NCBI GenBank assembly: GCA_047975025.1
Contig: JBKECY010000068.1
Location: forward strand, 1-19,895
Direction of reading: 5' to 3'
DNA length: 19,895 bases
DNA from: JBKECY01 sp047975025
Lineage (GTDB): Bacteria; Bacillota; Clostridia; Lachnospirales; Lachnospiraceae
Numbering within the stretch: position 1 is the stretch's first letter; every line of letters starts with the position of its first letter. Below are positions 8,403 to 14,854 of this stretch, piece after piece. Both the position numbers and the translations under genes were made by a program. The notes under the pieces were generated by a model that did not search any database, had not been told where the DNA came from, and was given only the letters and a program-made list of their open reading frames with translations.

Positions 8403-8948
8403 TTACATCAATTCTTTTTCTAATGCACTCGGTTTTCTTCTGCCTTTCTTTGCATTTAACCGATATGCTTTTTTCATTTTTTGATAGAACTGTTTTTGTC
8501 CTTTACTCATTTCATTACTAATCTTAACAGTACGGTATCCCATGATTTCGACAATCCGGTTCTTGTCCGTAAGTCCAGACATTAACGCTCGAAACTTCCA
8601 CCAGTGCATTTCTACATCTGTTAGGTCAATTTGGTACTGATCTAGAAACGCAGCACTGATAAAGTCCGCGTCCTCTTCAAAGCTGTATGCCTGTGGTCCT
8701 CCGCTACTGTCTGACTCTTCGTCTGTTCCGCCTCTGTAGAACCAAAGCATCTTTTCTATTGCTTCCTCAGGCGCACTTGGTATCCCGCCATAATACAGTT
8801 CTAGTGCCTTTAAGATTTTATTTGTATCGTCTTCCTCTCCCTGCATCAGTGTTTCAAAAGTAATACCGGCACGAAAATCCGTATTAATCGGATAATCAAT
8901 GCCAGCAATCTTTACTGTGGTAGGAAGTGGAGTTGTTAGGATACTCAT
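8403..8948 (-). CDS. Tail assembly chaperone, Gp15 family
   Basis: This 181-residue protein begins MSILTTPLPTTVKIAG and belongs to the bacteriophage Gp15 family as I recognise it: IDYPINTDFRAGITFETLM near residues 18-35, LKALELYYGGIP near 46-57, and MHWWKFRALMSGL near 124-136. Gp15 proteins sit directly upstream of the tape measure gene and act as the second tail chaperone, like the T part of lambda gpG-GT. They coat the tape measure before tube polymerisation. The C terminus is very basic (KKGRRKPSALEKELM). Its ATG overlaps the stop of the preceding chaperone in an A6-ATGA junction, in the -1 frame relative to that gene. It may therefore be made both alone and as a frameshift fusion. Confidence 0.85.
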   Translation of the reverse strand: MSILTTPLPTTVKIAGIDYPINTDFRAGITFETLMQGEEDDTNKILKALELYYGGIPSAPEEAIEKMLWFYRGGTDEESDSSGGPQAYSFEEDADFISAAFLDQYQIDLTDVEMHWWKFRALMSGLTDKNRIVEIMGYRTVKISNEMSKGQKQFYQKMKKAYRLNAKKGRRKPSALEKELM

Positions 8949-9292
8949 TTTTTCGCGCGCCGCTGAGCGCGGTTTGCTTTTTCAGCGTTTTTTCTTGTAC
9001 GAGCCACAATCAGGTCTGACTGGCGTTTAACTTCATCAACTATAACTTCGTACCAATCCAGATGTGAAAGCATATTCTTACTTTCTCCGCAAATTTTCTG
9101 CGCTGCTTCTTCTCCAAAAAGAGTCACAATATAGCGATTCACAATACCACAACTTTTCAGAATCACCTCTTTGCCTGTTTCAGAGCTTAAATCCTTAAGC
9201 TCTGCCGCGATAACATTGGCTTCTTCAAGCCTGCCCATATCATCCGCCTCTGCAATATCAAGGTTTAACTGTACTCCATTTACTTCAAACAT
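8945..9292 (-). CDS. Tail assembly chaperone (G-like)
   Basis: This 115-residue protein begins MFEVNGVQLNLDIAEADDM and lies between the major tail protein and the Gp15 chaperone, the position of lambda gpG. It looks like a clostridial phage family annotated DUF6673, though I am not sure of the number. It is acidic and helical to about residue 95, with a strongly basic end (RKNAEKANRAQRRAKK). The gene ends in AAAAAATGA, where the last A of the run starts the next gene. A -1 slip there would fuse it to the Gp15 protein. The role is inferred from order and size; no enzyme motif is seen. Confidence 0.7.
   Translation of the reverse strand: MFEVNGVQLNLDIAEADDMGRLEEANVIAAELKDLSSETGKEVILKSCGIVNRYIVTLFGEEAAQKICGESKNMLSHLDWYEVIVDEVKRQSDLIVARTRKNAEKANRAQRRAKK
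8946..8953 (-). other. Candidate -1 frameshift or coupling site between chaperone genes
   Basis: The transcript reads GCG AAA AAA TGA at the end of the G-like gene. Six As run into the overlapping ATG of the Gp15 gene, which is in the -1 frame. A 5-bp CGCGC/GCGCG stem (loop UCAGCG) can form just upstream. Classical ATGA translational coupling explains the overlap equally well. Confidence 0.4.
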
Positions 9293-9311
9293 ACTTCCTA
9301 CCTCCTGTTAT

Positions 9312-9797
9312 TTACACTTCCGCTGTAAAAGCCTTAGTCGCAGTATTAAATTTCCCCAGCACCGGATCTCCAATTGGCTTAAAGTTTCCGGACGCTGTCA
9401 TTTCTCCATCACTATCCGCAAAATCTGACACTTCAATCGCAACTTTAAACTGACGTGCCTCGTACTCCGTCTCAGTTCCAACCTTCTTATCGAGATCGAC
9501 ACGTACATAATTCGTCTCTGCATCAGCTCCAGTTTTTCTAAGAAGGCCAATTTCACAGATTTTTGCAATTGCCTCTTCTGACACAATCTGATCCGCTTCA
9601 AATGGGAAGCTGGAATCATAGCCGGTAATCGAGCTTGACTGGGATGCATCATTTACATACCGCTTTCCAGAAGTCTGTGCACCTGGGGTTTCATCTAATT
9701 TCGTGAAACCGGCTCCCATCAAGGCATACGCTGGTGCTTCTGCTGTTCCACAATCCAAATAATCTGCATAACCTCTTCTTTGTTTTATTCCTGCCAT
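9312..9797 (-). CDS. Major tail (tube) protein
   Basis: This 161-residue protein begins MAGIKQRRGYADYLDCG and has an AAAGGAG ribosome site. It resembles short major tail proteins of clostridial siphophages: an N-terminal arm, then beta-rich sequence (ITGYDSSFPFEADQIV near 57-72; NYVRVDLDKKVGTETEYEAR near 95-114), and a C-terminal FNTATKAFTAEV. Tube proteins of this kind stack as hexamer rings around the tape measure. It lies after the tail terminator and before the two chaperones, the canonical place. The 19-base gap to the chaperone gene carries that gene's ribosome site (AGGAGGTAGG). Confidence 0.85.
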   Translation of the reverse strand: MAGIKQRRGYADYLDCGTAEAPAYALMGAGFTKLDETPGAQTSGKRYVNDASQSSSITGYDSSFPFEADQIVSEEAIAKICEIGLLRKTGADAETNYVRVDLDKKVGTETEYEARQFKVAIEVSDFADSDGEMTASGNFKPIGDPVLGKFNTATKAFTAEV

Positions 9798-9799
9798 TT

Positions 9800-10261
9800 T
9801 TAATTCTCCTTTTCTTTGTAATAAGTTAATACGCCTTGTATCTGATATCTGGCCGTTGTGGCTGTAGTATCAAATACGTACGGCGTAGTGGTTACCTTAA
9901 TGTCCTTTGCTTCCAAGCCTTGCCTTAGTTCAGGCAAATTGCCCGATTTATTACAAGACTCTATCCAATCAGAAAATTGCTCATAGAACCCGTTATTCTT
10001 TAGATTTTCTATCGTATCCCTGTCAAACCGTTCTCGGCTAGCAAATACAAATGCGTATCGGAATACGCCTGAACCGTCCAAGTATTTTTTAACAACTGGA
10101 TTAATCGGTTCCGTTTCCACAACATATGCTTTTGCCTCACTTCCGAGGGATTCAGCCTCGACCTCCACTGGGAATAATTCTTTCATTTCGGCCAAGTCTG
10201 GAAAGCTTTCTATAAACTTAATGATTGCTGCCAGAATGGTATCTTCATTTTTCTTTGCCAC
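9800..10261 (-). CDS. Tail terminator / minor capsid protein 3 family
   Basis: This 153-residue protein begins MAKKNEDTILAAIIKFI at a GTG that shares one base with the stop of the upstream gene. It is preceded by a perfect AGGAGGT. It resembles the bacteriophage minor capsid protein family (Pfam Minor_capsid_3), whose members occupy the tail-terminator slot. The layout is N-terminal helix, beta core with GSGVFRYAFVFASRERFDRDT, helix, then strands ending ARYQIQGVLTYYKE. Tail terminators cap the tube and join it to the head. The assignment rests on fold-like pattern, length and position just before the tube gene. Confidence 0.75.
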   Translation of the reverse strand: MAKKNEDTILAAIIKFIESFPDLAEMKELFPVEVEAESLGSEAKAYVVETEPINPVVKKYLDGSGVFRYAFVFASRERFDRDTIENLKNNGFYEQFSDWIESCNKSGNLPELRQGLEAKDIKVTTTPYVFDTTATTARYQIQGVLTYYKEKEN

Positions 10262-10590
10262 TATTTACCTCCTGCAAATTTTGCTACACTTTTTACAATC
10301 TCCGGACCTCTTGCCGCCCACATCCTTTTATCCCACTGCTTCCCCCTTAGTCCGTTCCCTTTATTCTCGTAGTACTGCCGGCGGGCATATGGCTGCACGT
10401 ATTCTATACTGTCAGTGTTTTCAACGGCTGTATCTTTCAGAACGCCTCCTAACATAGGCACATAAGGATCACTTAAGCGCCTGACTTCATGGGTGAAAAA
10501 GCGTTGTGCCGCTCCATTCCTGTTCAGACTTCGCTTTAATAGAATCTTGTCAGCAGGGTCTATATTAATGCTAATATGAGGATTAGCCAT
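10261..10590 (-). CDS. Minor capsid protein 2 family (head-tail joining)
   Basis: The best start is the ATG at 10590 (MANPHISINIDPADK, 109 residues), placed 10 bases after GGAGGT and 1 base after the upstream stop. An in-frame TTG at 10608 would add six residues but overlaps the upstream gene and has no better ribosome site. The protein resembles the Minor_capsid_2 or HK97 gp10-like neck proteins: RFFTHEVRRLSDPYVPMLGG near residues 31-50, then QPYARRQYYENKGNGLRGKQW and MWAARGPEIVKSVAKFAGGK at the C terminus. Such proteins lie between the head-closure and tail-terminator genes and help join tail to head. Confidence 0.75.
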   Translation of the reverse strand: MANPHISINIDPADKILLKRSLNRNGAAQRFFTHEVRRLSDPYVPMLGGVLKDTAVENTDSIEYVQPYARRQYYENKGNGLRGKQWDKRMWAARGPEIVKSVAKFAGGK

Positions 10591-10591
10591 G

Positions 10592-10993
10592 TTACTTGCC
10601 ACCTCCAATCCGAATGTGAGGGTTCAGACCTGTTTGGTTTACAGAAACACTTAATACCTTGAACATATCTCTTTTGTTTGGTATATCTCCGATGCTTTCA
10701 ATCTCAGGACCTTCCCCTCTAAGAACTATGTTGTCAGTGTCGGCTGTCCATTTCCCTTCTGGATCAGACAAGGTATAGAACTGCTCCGGTGGAACGTAGC
10801 CAGTAATACCAGGTATTCGCACGATAAAATCATCCTTAGCATTATTCATGTTCTCCACACCTGCATCAGATGCAGATACCCTGCGGTTTGCAAACCACCA
10901 CACATTCCTGATGATTGTGCGCTTATACTCCTTTTTCTTTGTGACCGCATTCCACCAAGCATTGTAGATCGTAATATCACTGTTCGTAATCAT
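10592..10993 (-). CDS. Head closure protein / minor capsid protein 1 family
   Basis: This 133-residue protein begins MITNSDITIYNAWWNAVTKK. It is the third gene after the capsid gene, the slot of head-closure (stopper) proteins. The sequence has an N-terminal strand with NAWWN, then KRTIIRNVWWFANR (near 24-37) and FIVRIPGITGYVPPEQF (near 56-72). This pattern is typical of Minor_capsid_1-like or DUF6751-like phage proteins, though I am not certain of the family number. The ATG overlaps the end of the connector gene by 17 bases, with GGGGGA upstream. The product probably plugs the portal-connector channel after packaging. Confidence 0.7.
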   Translation of the reverse strand: MITNSDITIYNAWWNAVTKKKEYKRTIIRNVWWFANRRVSASDAGVENMNNAKDDFIVRIPGITGYVPPEQFYTLSDPEGKWTADTDNIVLRGEGPEIESIGDIPNKRDMFKVLSVSVNQTGLNPHIRIGGGK

Positions 10994-11381
10994 AATCTGT
11001 CCCCCGGTACATTAGAGTAGTTGCGGAGAGAAACACCTTTGCAGCAGCATAGCATATCTTAATCATACGCTCGGGTGTTGCAGCACTCTTTGATTCATAG
11101 GTCACTGCATACCCATCTGTAGTTTCTGTTTTGATTGGTCGACCAGCAGTGGCAATCTTAAGCAGTTTATTATCATATTGTTCCTCTGCAACGGCGCAAA
11201 TTGCCATCCTCACAGCTTCCAGATCAGAGGCATTTAAGTCATATTTGCGTATCCGGCCAAAAGTAATCTGGGATACAAATGCTTCTGCCATCATTACTTC
11301 ACGCTCAAAGGCAGAATCCGGTATGGTACTGCCTTTGTAGACATCTGTGTAAAATTCATATGTTACTTCAAGTCTTGCCAT
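10977..11381 (-). CDS. Head-tail connector (adaptor) protein
   Basis: This 134-residue protein begins MARLEVTYEFYTDVYKGSTI and is preceded by AGGAGG. It is largely helical, with FEREVMMAEAFVSQITFGRI near 24-43 and LEAVRMAICAVAEEQYDNK near 54-72. This is the helix-bundle pattern of HK97 gp6 or SPP1 gp15-like adaptors, which bind the portal ring. The context agrees: it follows the capsid gene and the small Lys/Pro protein and precedes the head-closure gene. No enzymatic residues are expected. Confidence 0.75.
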   Translation of the reverse strand: MARLEVTYEFYTDVYKGSTIPDSAFEREVMMAEAFVSQITFGRIRKYDLNASDLEAVRMAICAVAEEQYDNKLLKIATAGRPIKTETTDGYAVTYESKSAATPERMIKICYAAAKVFLSATTLMYRGTDYDYEQ

Positions 11382-11395
11382 ACCGTCCTCCTACA

Positions 11396-11536
11396 TCATT
11401 TCTCTTTTGAATCTGCACTCGCTACCGGCTCTTTTTCATCCACCGGCTTTTCCTCAGGTTTCTTTGGTGCTGCCGGTTTCTTTGGTGCTGCCGGTACCTC
11501 TGCTTCTTTATCTAATTTCAGCCCTACTGTTCTCAT
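11396..11536 (-). CDS. Small Lys/Pro/Glu-rich protein of unknown function
   Basis: This 46-residue ORF begins MRTVGLKLDKEAEVPAAPKK and has a perfect AGGAGG 5 bases before the ATG. It fills the gap between the capsid and connector genes. After a short hydrophobic start it is low-complexity and charged, with two tandem PAAPKK units from an 18-base DNA repeat and then EEKPVDEKEPV. It is probably disordered. I do not recognise a family. Position suggests a small head-associated protein or capsid decoration or assembly factor, but nothing in the sequence proves it. Confidence 0.75.
   Translation of the reverse strand: MRTVGLKLDKEAEVPAAPKKPAAPKKPEEKPVDEKEPVASADSKEK
11459..11494. repeat. 18-bp perfect tandem repeat, two copies
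   Basis: Copies at 11459-11476 and 11477-11494 read TTTCTTTGGTGCTGCCGG on the plus strand. They encode the PAAPKK units of the small protein. Being in frame, they allow loss or gain of six-residue units by slippage. Confidence 0.9.
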
Positions 11537-11545
11537 AATTACCTC

Positions 11546-12415
11546 CTATGCCTTATGGCTCAAGTAAATTCCCTTCTTTTTGTTCTTATACACGTCAACA
11601 ATACCGTATTTGCGGTACTTGACCATATAAGCATCTGCATTCTGGTTCTGATCCGGTGAGATCACACTGCCGACCACATGTTTATCATGCTTGATAATCG
11701 CAGGCTTATGAATGATCATGAAGTTAATATCCTTTGCGGACGTAGCTTTCTGAAAATGTCCCAACTCTTCACCCGGGGTTTTCCCATCTAATAGGTCAAT
11801 TGCCGTATAAAAACGGGACTGTGGAACCGACTTCTTGATTGTGTATGCTGCCAGCACTTCCTTTGACTTATATGTCTCTAACATAAGAAGGCTGTTGAGC
11901 AGCGTTGATGTAGCATACAAGATTCGACCTTCTTCCGGCACTTCTCCCTCGTCCATTGTATTCTTGGCCTCTAACAAAGCGGCGAGAAACGCATCTGCAT
12001 TCGCATAAGTTCCATCAACCTTAGAAATCCCAGTGATTCCTGCGAGAGTTGCAAAAGTAAAGGCATCTGCTTCAGGTGCTACCTTCTCTCTTTGAAGAGT
12101 AGAACCGGCCATTCCATATGCAAGGTTAAAAGTCTCCTGATCGTCCATCGTATCAACAGAGATCTTTGTACCCCTGTCATAGTTGTATTCTGTTGTCACC
12201 CACTCAAGGTTCACAGAGCCATCGGTATAGCCCGTAGTGCGATCATAATCGCCTAGTCCACTAGTGGAAATCTGAGGATACAGAATTTCTCTGGCATTCG
12301 CACCAGCTCGGACCATGTGGGGATCTCCCGTCAGGTCAGCTGTAACTGATGCTTTTTTATAGACCTCATCCAGAAGGTCTGTGTAACTTTTTGCTAATGC
12401 AATTGTATTTGGCAT
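11546..12415 (-). CDS. Major capsid protein (HK97 fold)
   Basis: This 289-residue protein begins MPNTIALAKSYTDLLDEVYK, immediately after the scaffold gene. Its features fit HK97-fold capsid proteins of clostridial siphophages: an N-terminal helix, the VNLEWVTTEYNYDRGTKISV strand region near 68-87, a long helix with MDEGEVPEEGRILYATSTLL near 152-171, and a C-terminal P-domain segment (KDINFMIIHKPAIIKHDKH). The C terminus KYGIVDVYKNKKKGIYLSHKA is typical of these proteins. A good AAAGGAG site precedes the ATG. No separate protease gene is present, and the neighbouring scaffold is of the Gp20 type. Confidence 0.92.
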   Translation of the reverse strand: MPNTIALAKSYTDLLDEVYKKASVTADLTGDPHMVRAGANAREILYPQISTSGLGDYDRTTGYTDGSVNLEWVTTEYNYDRGTKISVDTMDDQETFNLAYGMAGSTLQREKVAPEADAFTFATLAGITGISKVDGTYANADAFLAALLEAKNTMDEGEVPEEGRILYATSTLLNSLLMLETYKSKEVLAAYTIKKSVPQSRFYTAIDLLDGKTPGEELGHFQKATSAKDINFMIIHKPAIIKHDKHVVGSVISPDQNQNADAYMVKYRKYGIVDVYKNKKKGIYLSHKA

Positions 12416-12417
12416 AT

Positions 12418-12978
12418 TTATTCTCCTTTAGTAATTGGTTCTAACCCCATCACTGCACGCATAGCGGCCAGATTATCCCCTCCAGGATTTCCTCCGCCTC
12501 CCAGCGGTGCACCAGGGTTGTTAATAGGTTCGTTATCTCCGAACAGGTATGCCTCCTTTTCTTTTAAAGAATCGAAAGCCGCCTTGATATCGGTATCTTG
12601 GTTTTTAGATTGCATTAAAGTATCCTTGTCAAGTAAAGCGATAATCGCCTTAGCATTCTTGCCGCCATACTCTGTAATAGATGCCTCCAGTTTTGCGCTA
12701 AACTCCTTCTCGGCCTTTTCGGCAGCATACTGAGCGTCCTTGTCCTTAATGTCCTTCTTTAGATCGTCAATCGTCTGCTGCAGCTTCTCTGGATCTACAT
12801 CCTTGAATTTATCGAGAGATGTCTGTGCTGTATCAAGCTGTTCCTTGTACTTATCACGTTCTCCCTCGGCTGTGGTCGTTTTTGCTTTTTCTGCAGCAAT
12901 GTCTTTGCCGTTTTCAGCCATAACACTTTTAATCTGGTCTTCTGTCAATCCAAGTTCTTTTAAGGTTTCTGTTTTCAT
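12418..12978 (-). CDS. Capsid scaffolding protein (phage GP20 family)
   Basis: I take the ATG at 12978 as the start (MKTETLKELGLTEDQIKSVM, 186 residues), because AAAGGA is well spaced from it and family members begin this way. An upstream ATG at 12999 would add seven residues but has a poor ribosome site. The protein is the phage minor structural protein GP20 type: an N-terminal helix, a long charged coiled coil (about 30-100, many Lys/Glu/Asp), the motif YGGKNAKAIIALLDKDTL near 110-125, and a Gly/Pro-rich linker (NNPGAPLGGGGNPGG) before the C-terminal helix that contacts the capsid protein. It ends 2 bases before the capsid gene. Confidence 0.88.
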   Translation of the reverse strand: MKTETLKELGLTEDQIKSVMAENGKDIAAEKAKTTTAEGERDKYKEQLDTAQTSLDKFKDVDPEKLQQTIDDLKKDIKDKDAQYAAEKAEKEFSAKLEASITEYGGKNAKAIIALLDKDTLMQSKNQDTDIKAAFDSLKEKEAYLFGDNEPINNPGAPLGGGGNPGGDNLAAMRAVMGLEPITKGE

Positions 12979-13076
12979 TGTGTAATTTCCTTTCATCACT
13001 TCATAAGTTGTTTTAGGTGCTTAACTATCCACCAGTGATCGACTGTTTAAGGACTAATCAGCTGTCCAGGTACAAC

Positions 13077-13098
13077 AAAAAAGCACCCTTTCGGGTAC
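13077..13098 (-). terminator. Intrinsic terminator upstream of the scaffold gene
   Basis: The transcript has GUACCC-GAAA-GGGUGC (13098-13083), a 6-bp stem with one G-U pair and a GNRA-type tetraloop, followed at once by six Us (13082-13077). This is a standard intrinsic terminator for minus-strand transcription. Confidence 0.8.
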
Positions 13099-13150
13099 CT
13101 AGCACTATTTAACGGATAGTTCCGAGATATTTTGATCACTTCCTTCACAT

Positions 13151-13184
13151 AAAAATACCACCTCGCAGTATTTGCAAAGTGGTA
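13151..13184 (-). terminator. Intrinsic terminator just after the 64-residue gene
   Basis: The transcript UACCACUUUGCA (13184-13173) pairs with UGCGAGGUGGUA (13167-13156). This 12-bp stem has two G-U pairs and a 5-base loop, and five Us follow. It begins at the base after the stop codon of the upstream gene. On the plus strand the two G-U pairs become C-A mismatches, so it is directed to the minus strand. Confidence 0.75.
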
Positions 13185-13379
13185 CTATGGTTCTACTATT
13201 TCCCATACTCCTCCAGGGCTGCTTCCGTCGCAAGGAGCCGGGTTTATCATTCCATAAAGATAATCTTCTTCACTATCGTCTATTACTCGGTACATGCCAT
13301 CTTCTTCTACGGCATCATATATTTTTCCGTTTGTCAGCGAATCCACCCCAAAAGATTCACCAATATACTTAAGCTTCAT
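13185..13379 (-). CDS. Small conserved phage protein of unknown function, after the MuF gene
   Basis: The chosen start is the ATG at 13379 (MKLKYIGESFGVDSLTNGKI, 64 residues), 2 bases after the stop of the MuF gene, with GGGAG eight bases upstream. A GTG at 13385 would add two residues. The pattern KYIG-x-SLTNGKIYD-x-YRVIDDSEEDYLY, ending DGSSPGGVWEIVE, looks like a widespread short phage protein, probably a small beta-barrel. I know no experimental function for it. It is acidic and has no signal peptide. Its place directly after a MuF protein with a C-terminal extension is where an immunity gene for a MuF-linked toxin would lie, but the family also occurs as an ordinary phage gene. Confidence 0.75.
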   Translation of the reverse strand: MKLKYIGESFGVDSLTNGKIYDAVEEDGMYRVIDDSEEDYLYGMINPAPCDGSSPGGVWEIVEP

Positions 13380-13381
13380 TT

Positions 13382-14851
13382 TCACAACTCCCTTCGATTT
13401 TTTACTTTGGCTCCGTATTGCTTACTATTTCTTTCGTACCAGTGAACATCAAATGAATATTTTTGACTGTTTACTTTCCCGGCTTTCTTTGACCATTCAC
13501 CTAGTTCTCCGCCGTTAGCCTTGATAAGACTGGGTTCTACACGAAGAACGGTACCTGACCCTTTTCCAGCTATTGTAGTTATGCTTGATACGGTTGTCCC
13601 TTTCGGTATAAAGGATTTTTCTCCATTTAGTTCATAAGCTACTTGAGCTTGCAATGTACTTTTTCTTTTAATTATACCACGTGCACAGTCGTTTGCAACT
13701 ACTTTCCCCAGACCATCAATATAGATTCGTTCTCTTTGCTGGGGGATCTGCATTCGATTGGAGAACGTCGTATATTGGTATAGCTGCTGTTGATATTTGC
13801 CCTGTGCAAGAACAATATCATTCGGATCAGCGCCGCCCTTTTGCAGTAGCCGTACCCGTTGCCTTTGTGCCTGCATAGTAACTTCCATTTGTCTTTGCTT
13901 CTGTGTGGCCGAATATGCATTATATCCTTTACCTCCCCACTGTCGTTCTATTTGCTCATTCGCTTCCATTTCTTCAAGCTGCCTATCTGTATAGGTCCGT
14001 ACCGAAACGTCTGGAACAAATGCGTAGTAGTTGTGCCGGCAGTTCACCCCACACAATCCCCCTGCGCTACCTAGTCCACAAACCGTTTCTAGGTCATTCC
14101 TGTTGAATACCATACCTCCCCACCAGTGACTGTCACGATGGCCTGCGTGGTATGTTACCTCAAAGTACTCGGTTCCAAGCTTTTCAGCATTGTAATCATT
14201 AATCTTTGAGGATAGCTGGTTGACTCCTGTCATTAATGCCCTTCTGGATGCCACTGTAATCCTGTCAGCTCTGCCACTTGCATAATTTACAGTCCTTATA
14301 CCACTGGCCGTCATTTCCTTTGTAAGTTTGCGCAGCACTGACTGATAATCGAAAGAACCGGTCAGAACATCCATTGCGGCACTATCAAGATTTCTCTGGT
14401 AATAAGTTGATAAAGGAGTAAAAGCTTTTCTACCACCCCCTACATCAATGGATAACCCCATTGAATTCGTTATGTTCTTCAAATCACTTTCAGCCTGTTT
14501 ACCAATAGCATAAGCCCACGACTGCATGATTTCATTGTCAGCGTACGGAATGAAATTGCTATTTACCTGTTCATACAGGCTTTTACTTCTTGTGTAGTCT
14601 TTTTCTATAACTTCATCATACAGTTCCCACATTTGTGCATCTGTGGCCTTTAATGTCTTCTTAATTTCAGACTCTATGAATTCAGTAGTATTTCCAAACA
14701 TTTGAAGCTTTTGTATCTGGTAATCAGCTGTTGATGTGATTTCCCCAGTCTTTCTGATGCGCCGCACAATATCTTCAAGGATTCTGTTCTGTAGATCCTG
14801 AAAGTGTTTTTCAGCCAACAGCGACATTTCACTTAGTCTCTCCGGAAGCAT
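13382..14851 (-). CDS. MuF-type minor capsid protein with extra C-terminal domain
   Basis: This 489-residue protein begins MLPERLSEMSLLAEKHFQDL. Residues 1 to about 300 are the phage minor capsid protein 2 family (Phage_min_cap2, MuF-like). The helical front carries FTPLSTYYQRNLDSAAMDVL. The signature pair is YHAGHRDSHWWGGMVFN near 236-252 and GGLCGVNCRHNYYAFVPDVS near 265-286. A Gln/Arg-rich helix follows to about 375. The last 110 residues (YIDGLGKVVANDCARG onward) look like a separate small domain ending in KYSFDVHWYERNSKQYGAKVKN. This HWY-containing end resembles C-terminal domains found on other phage capsid and MuF proteins, some of them proposed nucleases (Pfam PBECR-type) or polymorphic toxins. 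The match is by memory. MuF proteins are carried in the head near the portal and can be ejected with DNA. Confidence 0.85.
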   Translation of the reverse strand: MLPERLSEMSLLAEKHFQDLQNRILEDIVRRIRKTGEITSTADYQIQKLQMFGNTTEFIESEIKKTLKATDAQMWELYDEVIEKDYTRSKSLYEQVNSNFIPYADNEIMQSWAYAIGKQAESDLKNITNSMGLSIDVGGGRKAFTPLSTYYQRNLDSAAMDVLTGSFDYQSVLRKLTKEMTASGIRTVNYASGRADRITVASRRALMTGVNQLSSKINDYNAEKLGTEYFEVTYHAGHRDSHWWGGMVFNRNDLETVCGLGSAGGLCGVNCRHNYYAFVPDVSVRTYTDRQLEEMEANEQIERQWGGKGYNAYSATQKQRQMEVTMQAQRQRVRLLQKGGADPNDIVLAQGKYQQQLYQYTTFSNRMQIPQQRERIYIDGLGKVVANDCARGIIKRKSTLQAQVAYELNGEKSFIPKGTTVSSITTIAGKGSGTVLRVEPSLIKANGGELGEWSKKAGKVNSQKYSFDVHWYERNSKQYGAKVKNRREL

Positions 14852-14854
14852 AGG

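Noticed and set aside
12985..13075. Promoter for the scaffold-capsid operon
   Set aside because: GATAGT with TTAAAC at 15-base spacing is the best I could see and is too far from consensus to report as a feature.
13047..13139. A 30-codon GTG frame on the minus strand between the two terminators
   Set aside because: Its ribosome site is too close to the GTG, it runs straight through the second terminator hairpin, and the sequence resembles no known peptide.
13023..13141. Crossing complementary pairs (AACTATCC with GGATAGTT; GTGATC with GATCAC) around the scaffold-side terminator, suggesting a pseudoknotted RNA
   Set aside because: The arms are 6-8 bases, widely spaced, and would disrupt each other. 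Nothing matches a known riboswitch or structured RNA.
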